In this document: in pieces, positions 44,641 to 52,944 of the stretch | How the letters are laid out: every line of letters begins with the position of its first letter | Numbering within the stretch: position 1 is the first letter of the stretch | Source: Niastella koreensis GR20-10 | GTDB taxonomy: Bacteria; Bacteroidota; Bacteroidia; Chitinophagales; Chitinophagaceae | Length of the DNA: 64,000 nucleotides | NCBI RefSeq assembly: GCF_000246855.1 | Contig: NC_016609.1 | Coordinates: forward strand, 4,216,001-4,280,000 | Direction: 5' to 3' | Notes under the pieces: model-generated | Told to the model about the DNA's origin: nothing | Seen by the model: only the letters and a program-made list of their open reading frames with translations | Databases searched by the model: none | Program-made: the position numbers and the translations under genes

Positions 44641-45669
44641 TTAAAAGATGCATTTGGACGATCATCCGATTAGCTGTCATCAACTGGCCCGGATGTTCCA
44701 GATGGACGGCAGTCAACTTCAGCAACAATACAAGCATCACATCAGCGATTACAAAGATTGGGACCAGCGGGAGCATGCCAAAGAATGGATGCTTTTTGAA
44801 AAGAACATGGGTACTCACTTAAGTATCGATGAAACCGCCTTGTCCAATGATGAACTCTATACAGTTGTTACCAACAAGTCAGCCAAAGGCCAAAAGGGAG
44901 CCATTGTAGCGATGATCAAAGGCACTCAGGCCGAAAAGGTTATCGAGGTGTTACAGCGTATCAGTAAGCGATCGAGACAAAGGGTACAGGAAGTAACCCT
45001 GGATATGGCAGCGGGCATGCACCTGATCGTCAAGCGCTGTTTCCCTTATGCCAATCGTGTGGTAGACCGCTTCCATGTGCAGCAACTGGCCTCAGAAGCC
45101 GTGCAGGAAATACGTATCAAACACCGTTGGCAGGCTATTGATGAGGAAAATGAACAAATTGCCCTGGCCAAAAAGCAAGGAGCTACCTTTGTCCAACAGC
45201 TATTACCCAATGGAGACTCGCCCAAACAATTACTGGCGCGCAGCCGCTACCTGCTATTCAAGCATAAAGAACATTGGACCTATTCTCAAAAACAACGGGC
45301 TGAACTGATGTTTGAGCGCTATCCGGCAATAAAGGCAGCCTATGATCTATCAATGAAACTCACTAGTATTTTTAATCATTGTAAGTGTAAAGAAGAGGCA
45401 TTTAAAAAGCTGGCCTTATGGTATAATGAAGTAGAAACTGCTGGTATCGATTCTTTCAGATCTGTTGCCAGATCAATAGAAACTCACTATCTGACCATTC
45501 TCAACTACTTTAACAACAGAAGCACCAACGCTTCGGCTGAAGCCTTTAATGCAAAAATCAAATCTTTCAGGGCATCTGCAAGAGGCGTAAGGGATATTAA
45601 TTTCTTCTTATTCAGATTACAGAAAATCTATGCTTGACAACCAAATCCCCCAACAATTTGACTTGATCC
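44641..45669 (+). mobile_element. Right half of an ISAon1-type (ISL3-like) insertion sequence
   Basis: Begins abruptly inside the TIR-like fragment and ends with the inverted repeat AATCCCCCAACAATTTGACTTGATCC (45644-45669), directly next to the 113-bp repeat. The matching left end lies 13 kb away at 32610-32644. The short accessory gene usual for this group is absent. Confidence 0.75.
44648..45637 (+). CDS. ISAon1 family (ISL3-like DDE) transposase
   Basis: 329 residues: the complete catalytic protein for the ISAon1 type. Reads LSIDETALSNDELYTVVTNK (first Asp), EVTLDMAAGMHLIVKRCFPYANRVVDRFHVQQL (second Asp plus DRFHV) and ATNASAEAF-like RSTNASAEAFNAKIKSFR (Glu). The accessory N-region gene that normally precedes it is missing, so the element cannot be complete. 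Ends four bases before the terminal repeat region. Confidence 0.88.
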   Translation: MHLDDHPISCHQLARMFQMDGSQLQQQYKHHISDYKDWDQREHAKEWMLFEKNMGTHLSIDETALSNDELYTVVTNKSAKGQKGAIVAMIKGTQAEKVIEVLQRISKRSRQRVQEVTLDMAAGMHLIVKRCFPYANRVVDRFHVQQLASEAVQEIRIKHRWQAIDEENEQIALAKKQGATFVQQLLPNGDSPKQLLARSRYLLFKHKEHWTYSQKQRAELMFERYPAIKAAYDLSMKLTSIFNHCKCKEEAFKKLALWYNEVETAGIDSFRSVARSIETHYLTILNYFNNRSTNASAEAFNAKIKSFRASARGVRDINFFLFRLQKIYA

Positions 45670-45807
45670 AGAGAAAGTGCTTGTCATTTGCTTGTCAACA
45701 ATAGTGGTAGAAAGCGTAAAAAAGTGACACATATTTGACATGCGGGAAATAAAAAAACCCTGTAAATCAATGACTTACAGGGTTATAAAGTGCCCAGAAC
45801 AGGAATC
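45670..45807. repeat. Long direct repeat next to a tRNA-Leu end, right copy
   Basis: 45670-45782 is identical to 32112-32224, and GTGCCCAGAACAGGAATC (45790-45807) to 32233-32250. The copy contains the terminator CCCTGTAAATCAATGACTTACAGGG downstream of the tRNA-Leu 3' half. It is the right border of the 13.4-kb island and, together with the tRNA fragment, the left border of the mobile element that starts with the integrase. Confidence 0.9.
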
Positions 45808-45849
45808 GAACCTGCACTCCCTTGCGAGAACCAGATTTTGAGTCTGACG
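45790..45849 (-). pseudogene. tRNA-Leu(CAA) 3' half, attachment-site fragment
   Basis: On the minus strand: anticodon arm CAGACTCAAAATCTG with anticodon CAA, a long class II variable arm (CTCGCAAGGGAG), T-arm GCAGGTTCGATTCCTGT and acceptor strand TCTGGGCAC. No CCA is encoded. The D-arm and 5' acceptor strand are missing beyond about 45849, where the sequence changes to the integrase leader. This is the usual structure of an att site left by insertion into the 3' half of a tRNA gene; the intact tRNA should lie beyond the right end of the window. Confidence 0.82.
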
Positions 45850-45984
45850 CAAACGTGTTTCATTTGGAACCATTTGGATACAAATGAATGACTATCAACA
45901 CTTAACTTGTTAAATAATTTCAGCAAGTGCCATCCAAAATGACCAATTGTTGTACCTTTGTTGTACCCAAAACTTCGCACTTGT

Positions 45985-47217
45985 ATGTCTACACTCAAAA
46001 TCGTTCTGCGTCGCAAACCCAACAAAGACGGCAGTTTTCCCCTTTGCTTGCGAGTAACAAAAGATAGGAAAACCAGCTTTATTCATCTTGGTTATTCACT
46101 TCAGGAAAGCGAATGGGATGCCCAAGCTCAACGGGTCAAAAGGTCACATCCCAATTCAGTGCGCCTAAATAACTTTCTGGCTAAGAAACTGACGGAAGCG
46201 ACTGATACGGCTTTAGAATTGGAAAGCCACAAAAAATACACGACCTCCAAAGCCGTCGTGCAAAAGATAAATCCCAAGGTTTCCAACTCCTTCATGGCTC
46301 AGGCGAAAATTCACCTGAGCAATCTTGAAAAAACTAAGAACTTCAATCGTTGGACAAACGAAAGCTCCCTATTCAAGAATTTCAAGAAATTTTTACCTGG
46401 TGGCGATATTGGTTTTGAGGGAATAACTTCTACGCTTTTGAAACAATTTGCCGCACATTTGAAGTTTACTGGAAATAATGTTTCCGAAACTCATATCATG
46501 AATCACATGGTTGTCATTCGTCTTGTTTATAATCAGGCGATAGATGCAGGATTGGTTGATGAAAAATTTTACCCCTTTGGTCGCAGGAAATTTAAAGTGA
46601 AATTTCCCGAAACGACTAAAATCGGTTTGACGGCATCCGAAGTAAAAACACTAGAGGATGCTAATTTTGCTGATCCTAGATTACATCATTCTCGTAATCT
46701 GTTTCTTTTCTCATTTTATTTTGCTGGGATGCGGATTTCAGATGTCTTCCGTTTACGCTGGTCAGATTTTAAAGATGGGCGTTTATACTATGTGATGGGT
46801 AAAAATGGTAAAGCTGGGTCTTTAAAAGTGCCAGCAAAGGCAACGGCTATCATGGAGCAATACAGTCGCCCCAATCCGAAACATGATCTTGTTTTTCCAG
46901 ATATCGAAGGTGTAGAAGATTATAACGACGAATGGGAAGTGAAAAAAAAGATTAAATCCAGCAACAGACGTCTAAATGAACGATTGGATTCTGTACGTGC
47001 TGGCATCAAGCTAACCAAAAAACTCGATCCCCATATTGCCCGTCATACATTTGGCAATATTTCCGGCGATAAGATTTCACTGAAAACGTTGAAACAACTT
47101 TATCGTCACTTTCATTTAAGTACGACGGCCAATTATCAACAGAACTTCACCCACGACGAAATGGACAATGCCCTCGATGCTGTATTGGAAGAAGTAGCCG
47201 TAGCATTAGCCGCTTAA
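45985..47217 (+). CDS. int: Tyrosine-type site-specific integrase (Bacteroidota type)
   Basis: 410 residues from ATG 45985 (MSTLKIVLRRKPNKDGSFPLCLRVTKD). Domains: arm-binding domain (1-85), SAM-like core-binding domain (100-200) and catalytic domain (215-400). Catalytic residues visible: Arg in FYFAGMRISDVFRLRW, the HIARHTFGN His-x-x-Arg box, and Tyr in STTANYQQNF. It lies 136 bases from the tRNA-Leu 3' half, the expected position for the integrase that inserts this element at tRNA-Leu. The frame before 45985 reads through the tRNA side and is not used. Confidence 0.93.
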   Translation: MSTLKIVLRRKPNKDGSFPLCLRVTKDRKTSFIHLGYSLQESEWDAQAQRVKRSHPNSVRLNNFLAKKLTEATDTALELESHKKYTTSKAVVQKINPKVSNSFMAQAKIHLSNLEKTKNFNRWTNESSLFKNFKKFLPGGDIGFEGITSTLLKQFAAHLKFTGNNVSETHIMNHMVVIRLVYNQAIDAGLVDEKFYPFGRRKFKVKFPETTKIGLTASEVKTLEDANFADPRLHHSRNLFLFSFYFAGMRISDVFRLRWSDFKDGRLYYVMGKNGKAGSLKVPAKATAIMEQYSRPNPKHDLVFPDIEGVEDYNDEWEVKKKIKSSNRRLNERLDSVRAGIKLTKKLDPHIARHTFGNISGDKISLKTLKQLYRHFHLSTTANYQQNFTHDEMDNALDAVLEEVAVALAA

Positions 47218-47299
47218 ATATTTTCTTTTGCACTTATATTTTATCAATAAATTGTTATTTTCGGGAATAAGTGACAAAAATCATTTGTAACCTGATACG

Positions 47300-47309
47300 T
47301 AACATGTTA
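47300..47309. promoter_or_regulatory. Possible HigA operator
   Basis: TAACATGTTA is a perfect 10-base palindrome, 10 bases before the higB start and overlapping the likely promoter. HigA antitoxins bind short palindromes at this place. Inference only. Confidence 0.4.
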
Positions 47310-47319
47310 TATTTACACT

Positions 47320-47598
47320 ATGATCGCTAGTATTCAGCACAAAGGACTTAAACGCCTTTGGGAACACAACGATGCTACCAAATTGCCGCCCGATCACGTT
47401 AATAAAATAAGGAATATTCTAACAATGCTTGACGCTGCTGAAGATATAGCGGATATGAATTTTCCAGGCTCCGGCCTTCATCCCCTTAAAGGTAAATTGG
47501 CTGGTCATTGGGCCGTAGCGGTTAACGGTAATTGGCGAATTACCTTTAAGTTTAAAGATGGGAATGCTTATTTGGTTAACTATTTAGATTATCATTAA
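47320..47598 (+). CDS. higB: HigB toxin (RelE/ParE superfamily)
   Basis: 92 residues. Ribosome-dependent mRNA interferase of a type II toxin-antitoxin system. Matches the HigB pattern: IQHKGLKRLWEHND at the N-terminus, LDAAEDIADMNFPGSGLHPLKGKLAGHWAVAVNGNWRITFKF, and the ending YLVNYLDYH. Toxin before antitoxin is the normal order for hig. Together with HigA it likely stabilises the mobile element. Confidence 0.92.
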   Translation: MIASIQHKGLKRLWEHNDATKLPPDHVNKIRNILTMLDAAEDIADMNFPGSGLHPLKGKLAGHWAVAVNGNWRITFKFKDGNAYLVNYLDYH

Positions 47599-47608
47599 AA
47601 GGATCATT

Positions 47609-47989
47609 ATGTTGAAAAGAGGTATGCCACCAATACACCCAGGCCAGATTTTAAAAGAAATGTATTTAGAGCCTCTTGGTCTAAGTCAAGGGGATGCCGC
47701 GGCTAATTTGGGTATTACACGCAAAACATTATCTCAACTCATTAATGAACATCAGGGTATAAGCGCGGAAATGGCTTTGCGTTTAGCGAAAGCATTTAAT
47801 ACAACGCCTGAATTATGGATGAATATGCAGTGGACTTTTGATCTCTGGAATGCAGGAAAAAAAGTGCAACTTACCAAGATAAAAGTCTTTCGTGGTGTTG
47901 TAAAATCTCATACAACGAAAACCACAACTATCGAAGTTAAATCAGCAAAGAAAGTTGCAAAGAAAAAGAGCACAATTAGTCATGCCTAG
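47609..47989 (+). CDS. higA: HigA antitoxin, HTH XRE type
   Basis: 126 residues, starting 11 bases after higB. The core reads PPIHPGQILKEMYLEPLGLSQGDAAANLGITRKTLSQLINEHQGISAEMALRLAKAFNTTPELWMNMQ, the HigA/VapI helix-turn-helix. The C-terminal 40 residues are an unusual Lys- and Thr-rich tail (KSHTTKTTT...KSAKKVAKKK), longer than in most HigA proteins. Neutralises HigB and probably represses the pair. Confidence 0.92.
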   Translation: MLKRGMPPIHPGQILKEMYLEPLGLSQGDAAANLGITRKTLSQLINEHQGISAEMALRLAKAFNTTPELWMNMQWTFDLWNAGKKVQLTKIKVFRGVVKSHTTKTTTIEVKSAKKVAKKKSTISHA

Positions 47990-47998
47990 ATTTTTTGA

Positions 47999-48928
47999 TT
48001 AGCGTTCAAATCCTTTTTCTTTATTTTGTTGGCGGTTACGTTCCAACTGTTCTTTGAGTTGCCGAACTAACCGCTCTCTTTCTGTTTCGATGATTTCCTG
48101 TTGCAACTCCTGTTTTTTCTGTTCGACAAGCGTGGCCATCTGCGCTTCTCTTTCTCTCACATGTGACCAGGGATCAACAGTTTTAGCGGTTTGCCTTTCT
48201 CTCACTTGCAAAATGGCTTCTTTTTCTGTCGGCAAGGTTTCGCGTTGCAAACGTTCTCTTACTTCTTTTGTTTTCGTTCCTTTTAGTTGGCGGATCAAAT
48301 CAAAACTTCGGCCCGTGTCATCCACCACCATAAACGGACGACGAAGCTGACCTTTTGCTACAACATAGCCTTTCTGAAACGCTTCTTTCACAAACTCTGC
48401 CCCAGTCTTTGTCTTTTGCCAAACTTCAGTAAGCGTTCGTTGGATTTCCGGTTGCCTTTTATTCCGGATTGGTGTCGGTTTCTGTTCAAACTCTTTTTCC
48501 ATCGTTTTACGCGCTCGATCCTGGGCAAGCCGGGAATAGCTATCGGAAACCATCTTTCCTTTTTCATGGTCGTATCGTTCCCATACGACATGGGCGTGTA
48601 ATCGGCCTTTCTTTTCATGAAAAACAATGACGCGCTTTTGGCCATTCAGCTTTAATTCCTTCTCCATGATGTCAGCCGCTTTCGACCAATCTTCTGGCTG
48701 CATTTTTTTATCCTCGCCATAGGCAGGATTTATCTGGGCGTGGTACAAGCCTTTTTGACTGCGGGTAAGCTCCGAAGTCAGCGACATTTCCAGCAACGAT
48801 GCTTTTAAGTTGTCAGGCTGAGACGTCCCACGAATATCAAAAACGCGAACGTTATCGTTATCCGCCTGAAGCATCAGGTAATCGGCAAGCTGTGCCCCAT
48901 TACCACGGGAATTACCCCTGACTACCAT
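47999..48928 (-). CDS. Relaxase, MOBP type
   Basis: 309 residues. Nicks oriT and leads the strand into the recipient. Motifs: N-terminal MVVRGNSRGNGAQLADYLM region, Tyr/His in GLYHAQINPAYGE (His63), and the HUH motif RVIVFHEKKGRLHAHVVWERYD (His104, His111, His113). C-terminal 150 residues are charged coiled coil. The last 19 residues share a pattern with the protein at 49561 (see findings). The start overlaps mobC by 17 bases, as usual for mob operons. Small for MOBP, so it is a compact Bacteroidota-like version. Confidence 0.88.
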   Translation of the reverse strand: MVVRGNSRGNGAQLADYLMLQADNDNVRVFDIRGTSQPDNLKASLLEMSLTSELTRSQKGLYHAQINPAYGEDKKMQPEDWSKAADIMEKELKLNGQKRVIVFHEKKGRLHAHVVWERYDHEKGKMVSDSYSRLAQDRARKTMEKEFEQKPTPIRNKRQPEIQRTLTEVWQKTKTGAEFVKEAFQKGYVVAKGQLRRPFMVVDDTGRSFDLIRQLKGTKTKEVRERLQRETLPTEKEAILQVRERQTAKTVDPWSHVREREAQMATLVEQKKQELQQEIIETERERLVRQLKEQLERNRQQNKEKGFER

Positions 48929-49292
48929 TGGTAAGATGTTTTAGAAGGTTCTTGGATAATGTTTGCAACGCATAAAGGGTGGCCGTCATCAACTCACTAG
49001 GAACGCTTATCTGTTGATGGGCCGCAAGGTCGGTGTTCAGCGCTTTGGCAATCTGATTGACATTGCTGCCGATCTTGCCTAATTCTGCCAACCCTTTAAT
49101 GAAGGCTGCGCGTTCTGGCGTTGCTTTGCGCACGACTGGTTTTTTGCCCAAAGCCGCCTTTCGGATAAAGTCACTGACCGAAAGCCCATCATCCGCCGCC
49201 TGCCTGACAAGGGCAGCTTCTTCGGCTTCTGTTAGCCGAAGCTCCACGCGTTTCGTGCGGCGGTCTGTATGATGTTTTCGTGGCCTGGGCAT
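48912..49292 (-). CDS. mobC: Mobilization accessory protein MobC
   Basis: 126 residues. N-terminal basic ribbon-helix-helix (KRVELRLTEAEEAALVRQAADDGLSVSDFIRKAALG), then the MobC signature LAELGKIGSNVNQIAKALNTD. It binds oriT and helps the relaxase form the relaxosome. It lies between the relaxase gene, which it overlaps, and the probable oriT just upstream. Confidence 0.9.
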   Translation of the reverse strand: MPRPRKHHTDRRTKRVELRLTEAEEAALVRQAADDGLSVSDFIRKAALGKKPVVRKATPERAAFIKGLAELGKIGSNVNQIAKALNTDLAAHQQISVPSELMTATLYALQTLSKNLLKHLTNGSQG

Positions 49293-49354
49293 AACGGTAA
49301 CAAGCGCGTTTTTGCTGCAAGAGGGTCAAGGGAGACGGCTCAACACTCTCCATT

Positions 49355-49430
49355 GCAAGACGGTTTGACGGACAAACTCAACGAGTTTTTGTACGGACAA
49401 ACCACGTCTTGCGTAGCTCGCGTAGCTCGC
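49355..49430. other. Probable origin of transfer (oriT)
   Basis: In the 270-base gap upstream of mobC: arms GCAAGACGGTTTG (49355-49367) and CAAACCACGTCTTGC (49398-49412) form an inverted repeat with a two-base bulge, enclosing an inner hairpin AAACTC/GAGTTT. A tandem duplicate GTAGCTCGC GTAGCTCGC follows (49413-49430). Position and layout fit an oriT of a MOBP system; the nic site cannot be placed by eye. Confidence 0.6.
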
Positions 49431-49560
49431 TACCAATAAAATTAAGCTGAAGATGTGATTCAAAAATCACGCAAAACCCTTGTTGGGTATACGTTCCGTA
49501 AGATTGTAATGATGTGAATTGAAATGGTGTGAAGTGAAAAAAAGTTGTAGAAAAATATTT

Positions 49561-50352
49561 TTATCGATCTAGGCCTTTGTCTTTATACAATTCTCTATTT
49601 TGAGCCATTTGTTCTAAAAGTTCTTTTGTCTTTCTAGCTTTTTCTTCTTCTAAGGAAAGATCGTTTGTGAGTTCTTTTTTGGCTTCCTGCTTTTGTTCAG
49701 TTTTTTGCTCTTGTGTCAAATCTCTATCTATTTCTCTTCCTTTGTTCATTTTGGCAAGAAGCTCTTGCACCTTAGCTTCCTTTTCCTCTTTTAAAGTCTC
49801 TAAAAATTCTGGTTCGGTCATTTGAACGCTTGGATTTTGTATAGACTCAGTGATCTGCGCTTGTATTTTTTTCTCAAAATCTGTTTCTTTCACTTTATCT
49901 TTGTTCATCTTATTAAGTAGCTCATGTACTTTGCGTTCCTTTTCCTGTTCCAGGGTTTCTTTTTTCTCCTCAGCTTTTAGTTCTTCCTTTGCTTTATGCT
50001 GCTGTTGTAACTCGATAAGCTTTGATTGGCTAATAGTAATTACATTTTTTCGGTCCTCTTCGGGAGCATGCTCTTGGGCTATTTTCTCAAAAGTTACCCT
50101 GTCAATGTGAGGCTGTGCCGTCTCCATTGCTTTTTTCTTATATTCCTCAGTTAACATTTTTTTGTGAGACTCCAAAGATTGGGAGATTTTTTTGCCGTAT
50201 ATCCTATAGTAATCTTTTTGCTTATGTTCAGTGCGAAGCAGTTCTCCTAACTTCTTTTCATACTCATGTTGTAAGTACTGTAATTTTTTACAGGCTATAT
50301 CGTCTTTAACTTGCCTAATATAAGGCTCGAAAAAATCGCCAGAATATTCCAT
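49561..50352 (-). CDS. Coiled-coil protein with a relaxase-like C-terminal tail
   Basis: 263 residues from ATG 50352 (MEYSGDFFEPYIRQVKDD). Almost all helical and strongly charged. A 16-residue motif of the form KERKVHELLNKMNKDK occurs three times (about 138-153, 191-207 and 238-253). The last 17 residues fit EQ[LM]xxNR[QE]xxK[ED]KG[FL][ED]R, shared with the end of the MOBP relaxase. On the other side of oriT from mobC, same strand. No known family. It may be a relaxosome or conjugation-channel partner, or a protein translocated with the relaxase. Confidence 0.7.
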   Translation of the reverse strand: MEYSGDFFEPYIRQVKDDIACKKLQYLQHEYEKKLGELLRTEHKQKDYYRIYGKKISQSLESHKKMLTEEYKKKAMETAQPHIDRVTFEKIAQEHAPEEDRKNVITISQSKLIELQQQHKAKEELKAEEKKETLEQEKERKVHELLNKMNKDKVKETDFEKKIQAQITESIQNPSVQMTEPEFLETLKEEKEAKVQELLAKMNKGREIDRDLTQEQKTEQKQEAKKELTNDLSLEEEKARKTKELLEQMAQNRELYKDKGLDR

Positions 50353-50413
50353 ATTTAACACTTTACATTGTAAATAAAAACTGCTATTATATGAAAACAA
50401 TGAGGAAATAGTT

Positions 50414-50755
50414 ATGCTCTACTACAAAGATGAATTTACCGATTTTTGTATGAATCATAAAACGGGATTTCTCCGTTATGCAGGATTGGCCCGAAAAGCG
50501 ATCAGTCATTATTTAGGCAATCGATACAATCCTGAAGAGTTTGATCCCGCAATTGAATTTTTGATCCGTCAATGTATTGCAGGATGGGTAGAGCTAAAAG
50601 TGTTTGACAAAGAGCCATATGATTGGCCATCAATTGATAATTTCCTTCGCTATGTCTTAAATGATGATTATCCAGACATTACCTATGACCGAATCATTTT
50701 AGATAAAGGCTATAACGGTGTTATGCGTGGCGAACTACCTAAACATCACGCCTAA
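50414..50755 (+). CDS. Hypothetical protein
   Basis: 113 residues, acidic and soluble, with no signal peptide. Reads FCMNHKTGFLRYAGLARKAISHYLGNRYNPEEFDPAIEFLIRQCIAGW. No family recognised. It lies 111 bases before the coupling-protein gene on the same strand and diverges from the coiled-coil gene, so a role in transfer or its control is possible. Confidence 0.65.
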   Translation: MLYYKDEFTDFCMNHKTGFLRYAGLARKAISHYLGNRYNPEEFDPAIEFLIRQCIAGWVELKVFDKEPYDWPSIDNFLRYVLNDDYPDITYDRIILDKGYNGVMRGELPKHHA

Positions 50756-50866
50756 ATATATCCCATTTCCTTCTGCATAAAAAACGGTGTTTTTCACGTT
50801 TTTTTATTCGTCAAATTGAACAAACTTCCAGTAAATAAAGTGTTCTGAATACAAAAACAATGTGTA

Positions 50867-52879
50867 ATGGTAAAAAATGATTTTTTACTTCGTGTTCTTC
50901 TGTTCGCTGGCCTTTTCTGGATAACGAAGCCGTTTTGCAAATTTTTCGGTTTGTTCATTGGCCTAAACTATGAATACGCCGATTGGATGGGAATAATTGG
51001 GGCAATAGCTTTTGCTTATTATGCTCATAGTATTCTGTTTAAGTACATCGAAAAAAGCATTGTCAAATACGGTGAAATGTCAACAACTGTTCGGTGGTTG
51101 CTTTATATCTTAGTTGGCCTTGCCATGTTCACTGGCTTTATCGCTCTCTTTAATAATTTTATCTACAGCAATGATCCCCGAAAATTGATGCAGCAATTTT
51201 TATCAGGCAGTTGGCTTGAAATGTTAAAAGCATTCGGTCTACTTCTATTAGCTTTTTTCGGGACATTAAACTTAACGCGAGTTCTCGTAAAAAAAATAAC
51301 AATACAAATAGCCCCCAATTCATCTACTCATAACAATAATACTTTAAATCAAGCAAAACCGACAGGCAATAGCACGCCAGCACAACTTCGCAATAAAAAC
51401 GACAAGTCTACAATTCATGGATCAGCAGAGTTTTTACCTACTAGTAAATTTAACCAACGTTATAATCAAAGAACTGATAAAGAAATGTATCAGCAGTTTG
51501 AGCAAACAGGTGGATACGTTATTCAGCCAAATGTATTTAAATATTTAGAGCATACCCACATGATAACCATTGCAGGTTCTGGTCAAGGCAAGGGTACTAC
51601 AGCCATCATACCTAACTTGTTAACTAGGCCACAAAATAGTTGGGTTGTTCTTGATGTTAAAGGAGAGAATGCGGCAGTTACGGCCAGATTTCAAAAAGAA
51701 ACAGGTCAGCACGTTTTTATAATTGATCCATTTAACGTTCAAAGATCCATTGGTGCCACGCATGGCATCCCTTCAAGTGGGTTCAATCCCCTTATTGTCG
51801 GTAAATATCTGCCTATCGAAGAAATAAGCGATTTTGCCGCCATGATAGCGGAAATGTTTATTCCCGAAGCAAATAAAAATACTAAAGGTGATGCATTTTG
51901 GACGGATTCAGGTCGTAATCTCATTAAAGCCTATATTCTTCACATTCTTACCAATAAGGATATTAAAGATAAGCATTTAGGTTTGCTCTACGAATGGCTC
52001 CGTCTCGATATGGAAGGTCAGGTTAGATTGTGGGTTGATATGAGTTATAATGAGTTAACAAAATTTGCTGCAAATGAAATTCAGTCTTTAGCCGTTGGGG
52101 GTGAAAAAACCTGGTTAGGCGTCTTGTCAGAAGCCAGACGTGCGACAGCTTTTTTAGAATCGCCTCTTATTAGGAACTCTTTTAAGTCGAATGACTTTGA
52201 TCCTATGGCTTTGCAAACAAGCAATACAACAGCTTACATCATACTTCCCGAACGCAATTTAAATACACACAAAACCTGGCTGCGCATTGTATTTGGTACC
52301 ATCTTGAGGCTGTGTAACTTCACAGCAAAAACGAGAGTGAATTTCTTAATGGACGAATTTCCAATTCTTGATCGAATGGACGATTTTTTAAGAGCGGCTG
52401 CATTTGGTCGTGGCCAAAAAATATCTTGCTGGTTTTTTGCCCAAAGCCTTTCCCAATTAAAAGATATTTACGGCGAAGAAGGTTTAAATACGCTTTTGGC
52501 AAACTCTACACTACGCCAGTTCTTTGGAATGAATGATAGCTACACACAAGAATACGTATCAAAGTTACTAGGCGAAACTACGGAATGGACCAGTACAACC
52601 ACAGAGGGCAATTCATCAGGTACGAATTCAAATTCAAGTATGACAGGAATACTTGGTCTTTCACCTGGATCATCTGGATCAGGAACAAGCCAAGGATATA
52701 GCACTGGCCAAACAGAGCAATTAATCAAGCGCCCTCTAATGACACCCGAAGAAGTTGGCAAATTAAGAAAGCAGTTCATTTTAATGGTAAATGGCGACAA
52801 GTTTTTAATCGATAAATATCCTTATTATCACCCCAATGTCTATTCTGGGCGATATGATCCTAATCCCTATGTTCAATAA
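50867..52879 (+). CDS. Type IV coupling protein, VirD4/TraG family
   Basis: 670 residues. Links the relaxosome to the type IV secretion channel and pumps DNA. Three to four membrane segments in the first 150 residues (about 8-30, 36-56, 72-96 and 115-135). Walker A is GSGQGKGTTAIIPNLL at about 237-252, with WVVLDVKGENAAVTARFQ after it; Walker B is RVNFLMDEFPIL near 495. Gln-rich linker 160-200. The C-terminal Ser/Thr/Gly-rich loop (about 570-610) is low complexity. No other T4SS genes are in the window, so they are further right or supplied by another element. Confidence 0.93.
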   Translation: MVKNDFLLRVLLFAGLFWITKPFCKFFGLFIGLNYEYADWMGIIGAIAFAYYAHSILFKYIEKSIVKYGEMSTTVRWLLYILVGLAMFTGFIALFNNFIYSNDPRKLMQQFLSGSWLEMLKAFGLLLLAFFGTLNLTRVLVKKITIQIAPNSSTHNNNTLNQAKPTGNSTPAQLRNKNDKSTIHGSAEFLPTSKFNQRYNQRTDKEMYQQFEQTGGYVIQPNVFKYLEHTHMITIAGSGQGKGTTAIIPNLLTRPQNSWVVLDVKGENAAVTARFQKETGQHVFIIDPFNVQRSIGATHGIPSSGFNPLIVGKYLPIEEISDFAAMIAEMFIPEANKNTKGDAFWTDSGRNLIKAYILHILTNKDIKDKHLGLLYEWLRLDMEGQVRLWVDMSYNELTKFAANEIQSLAVGGEKTWLGVLSEARRATAFLESPLIRNSFKSNDFDPMALQTSNTTAYIILPERNLNTHKTWLRIVFGTILRLCNFTAKTRVNFLMDEFPILDRMDDFLRAAAFGRGQKISCWFFAQSLSQLKDIYGEEGLNTLLANSTLRQFFGMNDSYTQEYVSKLLGETTEWTSTTTEGNSSGTNSNSSMTGILGLSPGSSGSGTSQGYSTGQTEQLIKRPLMTPEEVGKLRKQFILMVNGDKFLIDKYPYYHPNVYSGRYDPNPYVQ

Positions 52880-52944
52880 ATTTATTGGTTAACTGGTCGG
52901 CCTCAAGATGCCTAAGCTGTGCTTAGGGAAGATGTCTGATGGAA

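Noticed and set aside
32610..45669. Composite transposon moved by the ISAon1-type ends
   Set aside because: Only one end carries a transposase, and that element lacks its accessory gene; no target duplication is visible at the outer edges, so active transposition of the whole block is not supported.
45790..45849. Functional tRNA-Leu gene
   Set aside because: The D-arm and 5' acceptor strand are missing; only the 3' half is present.
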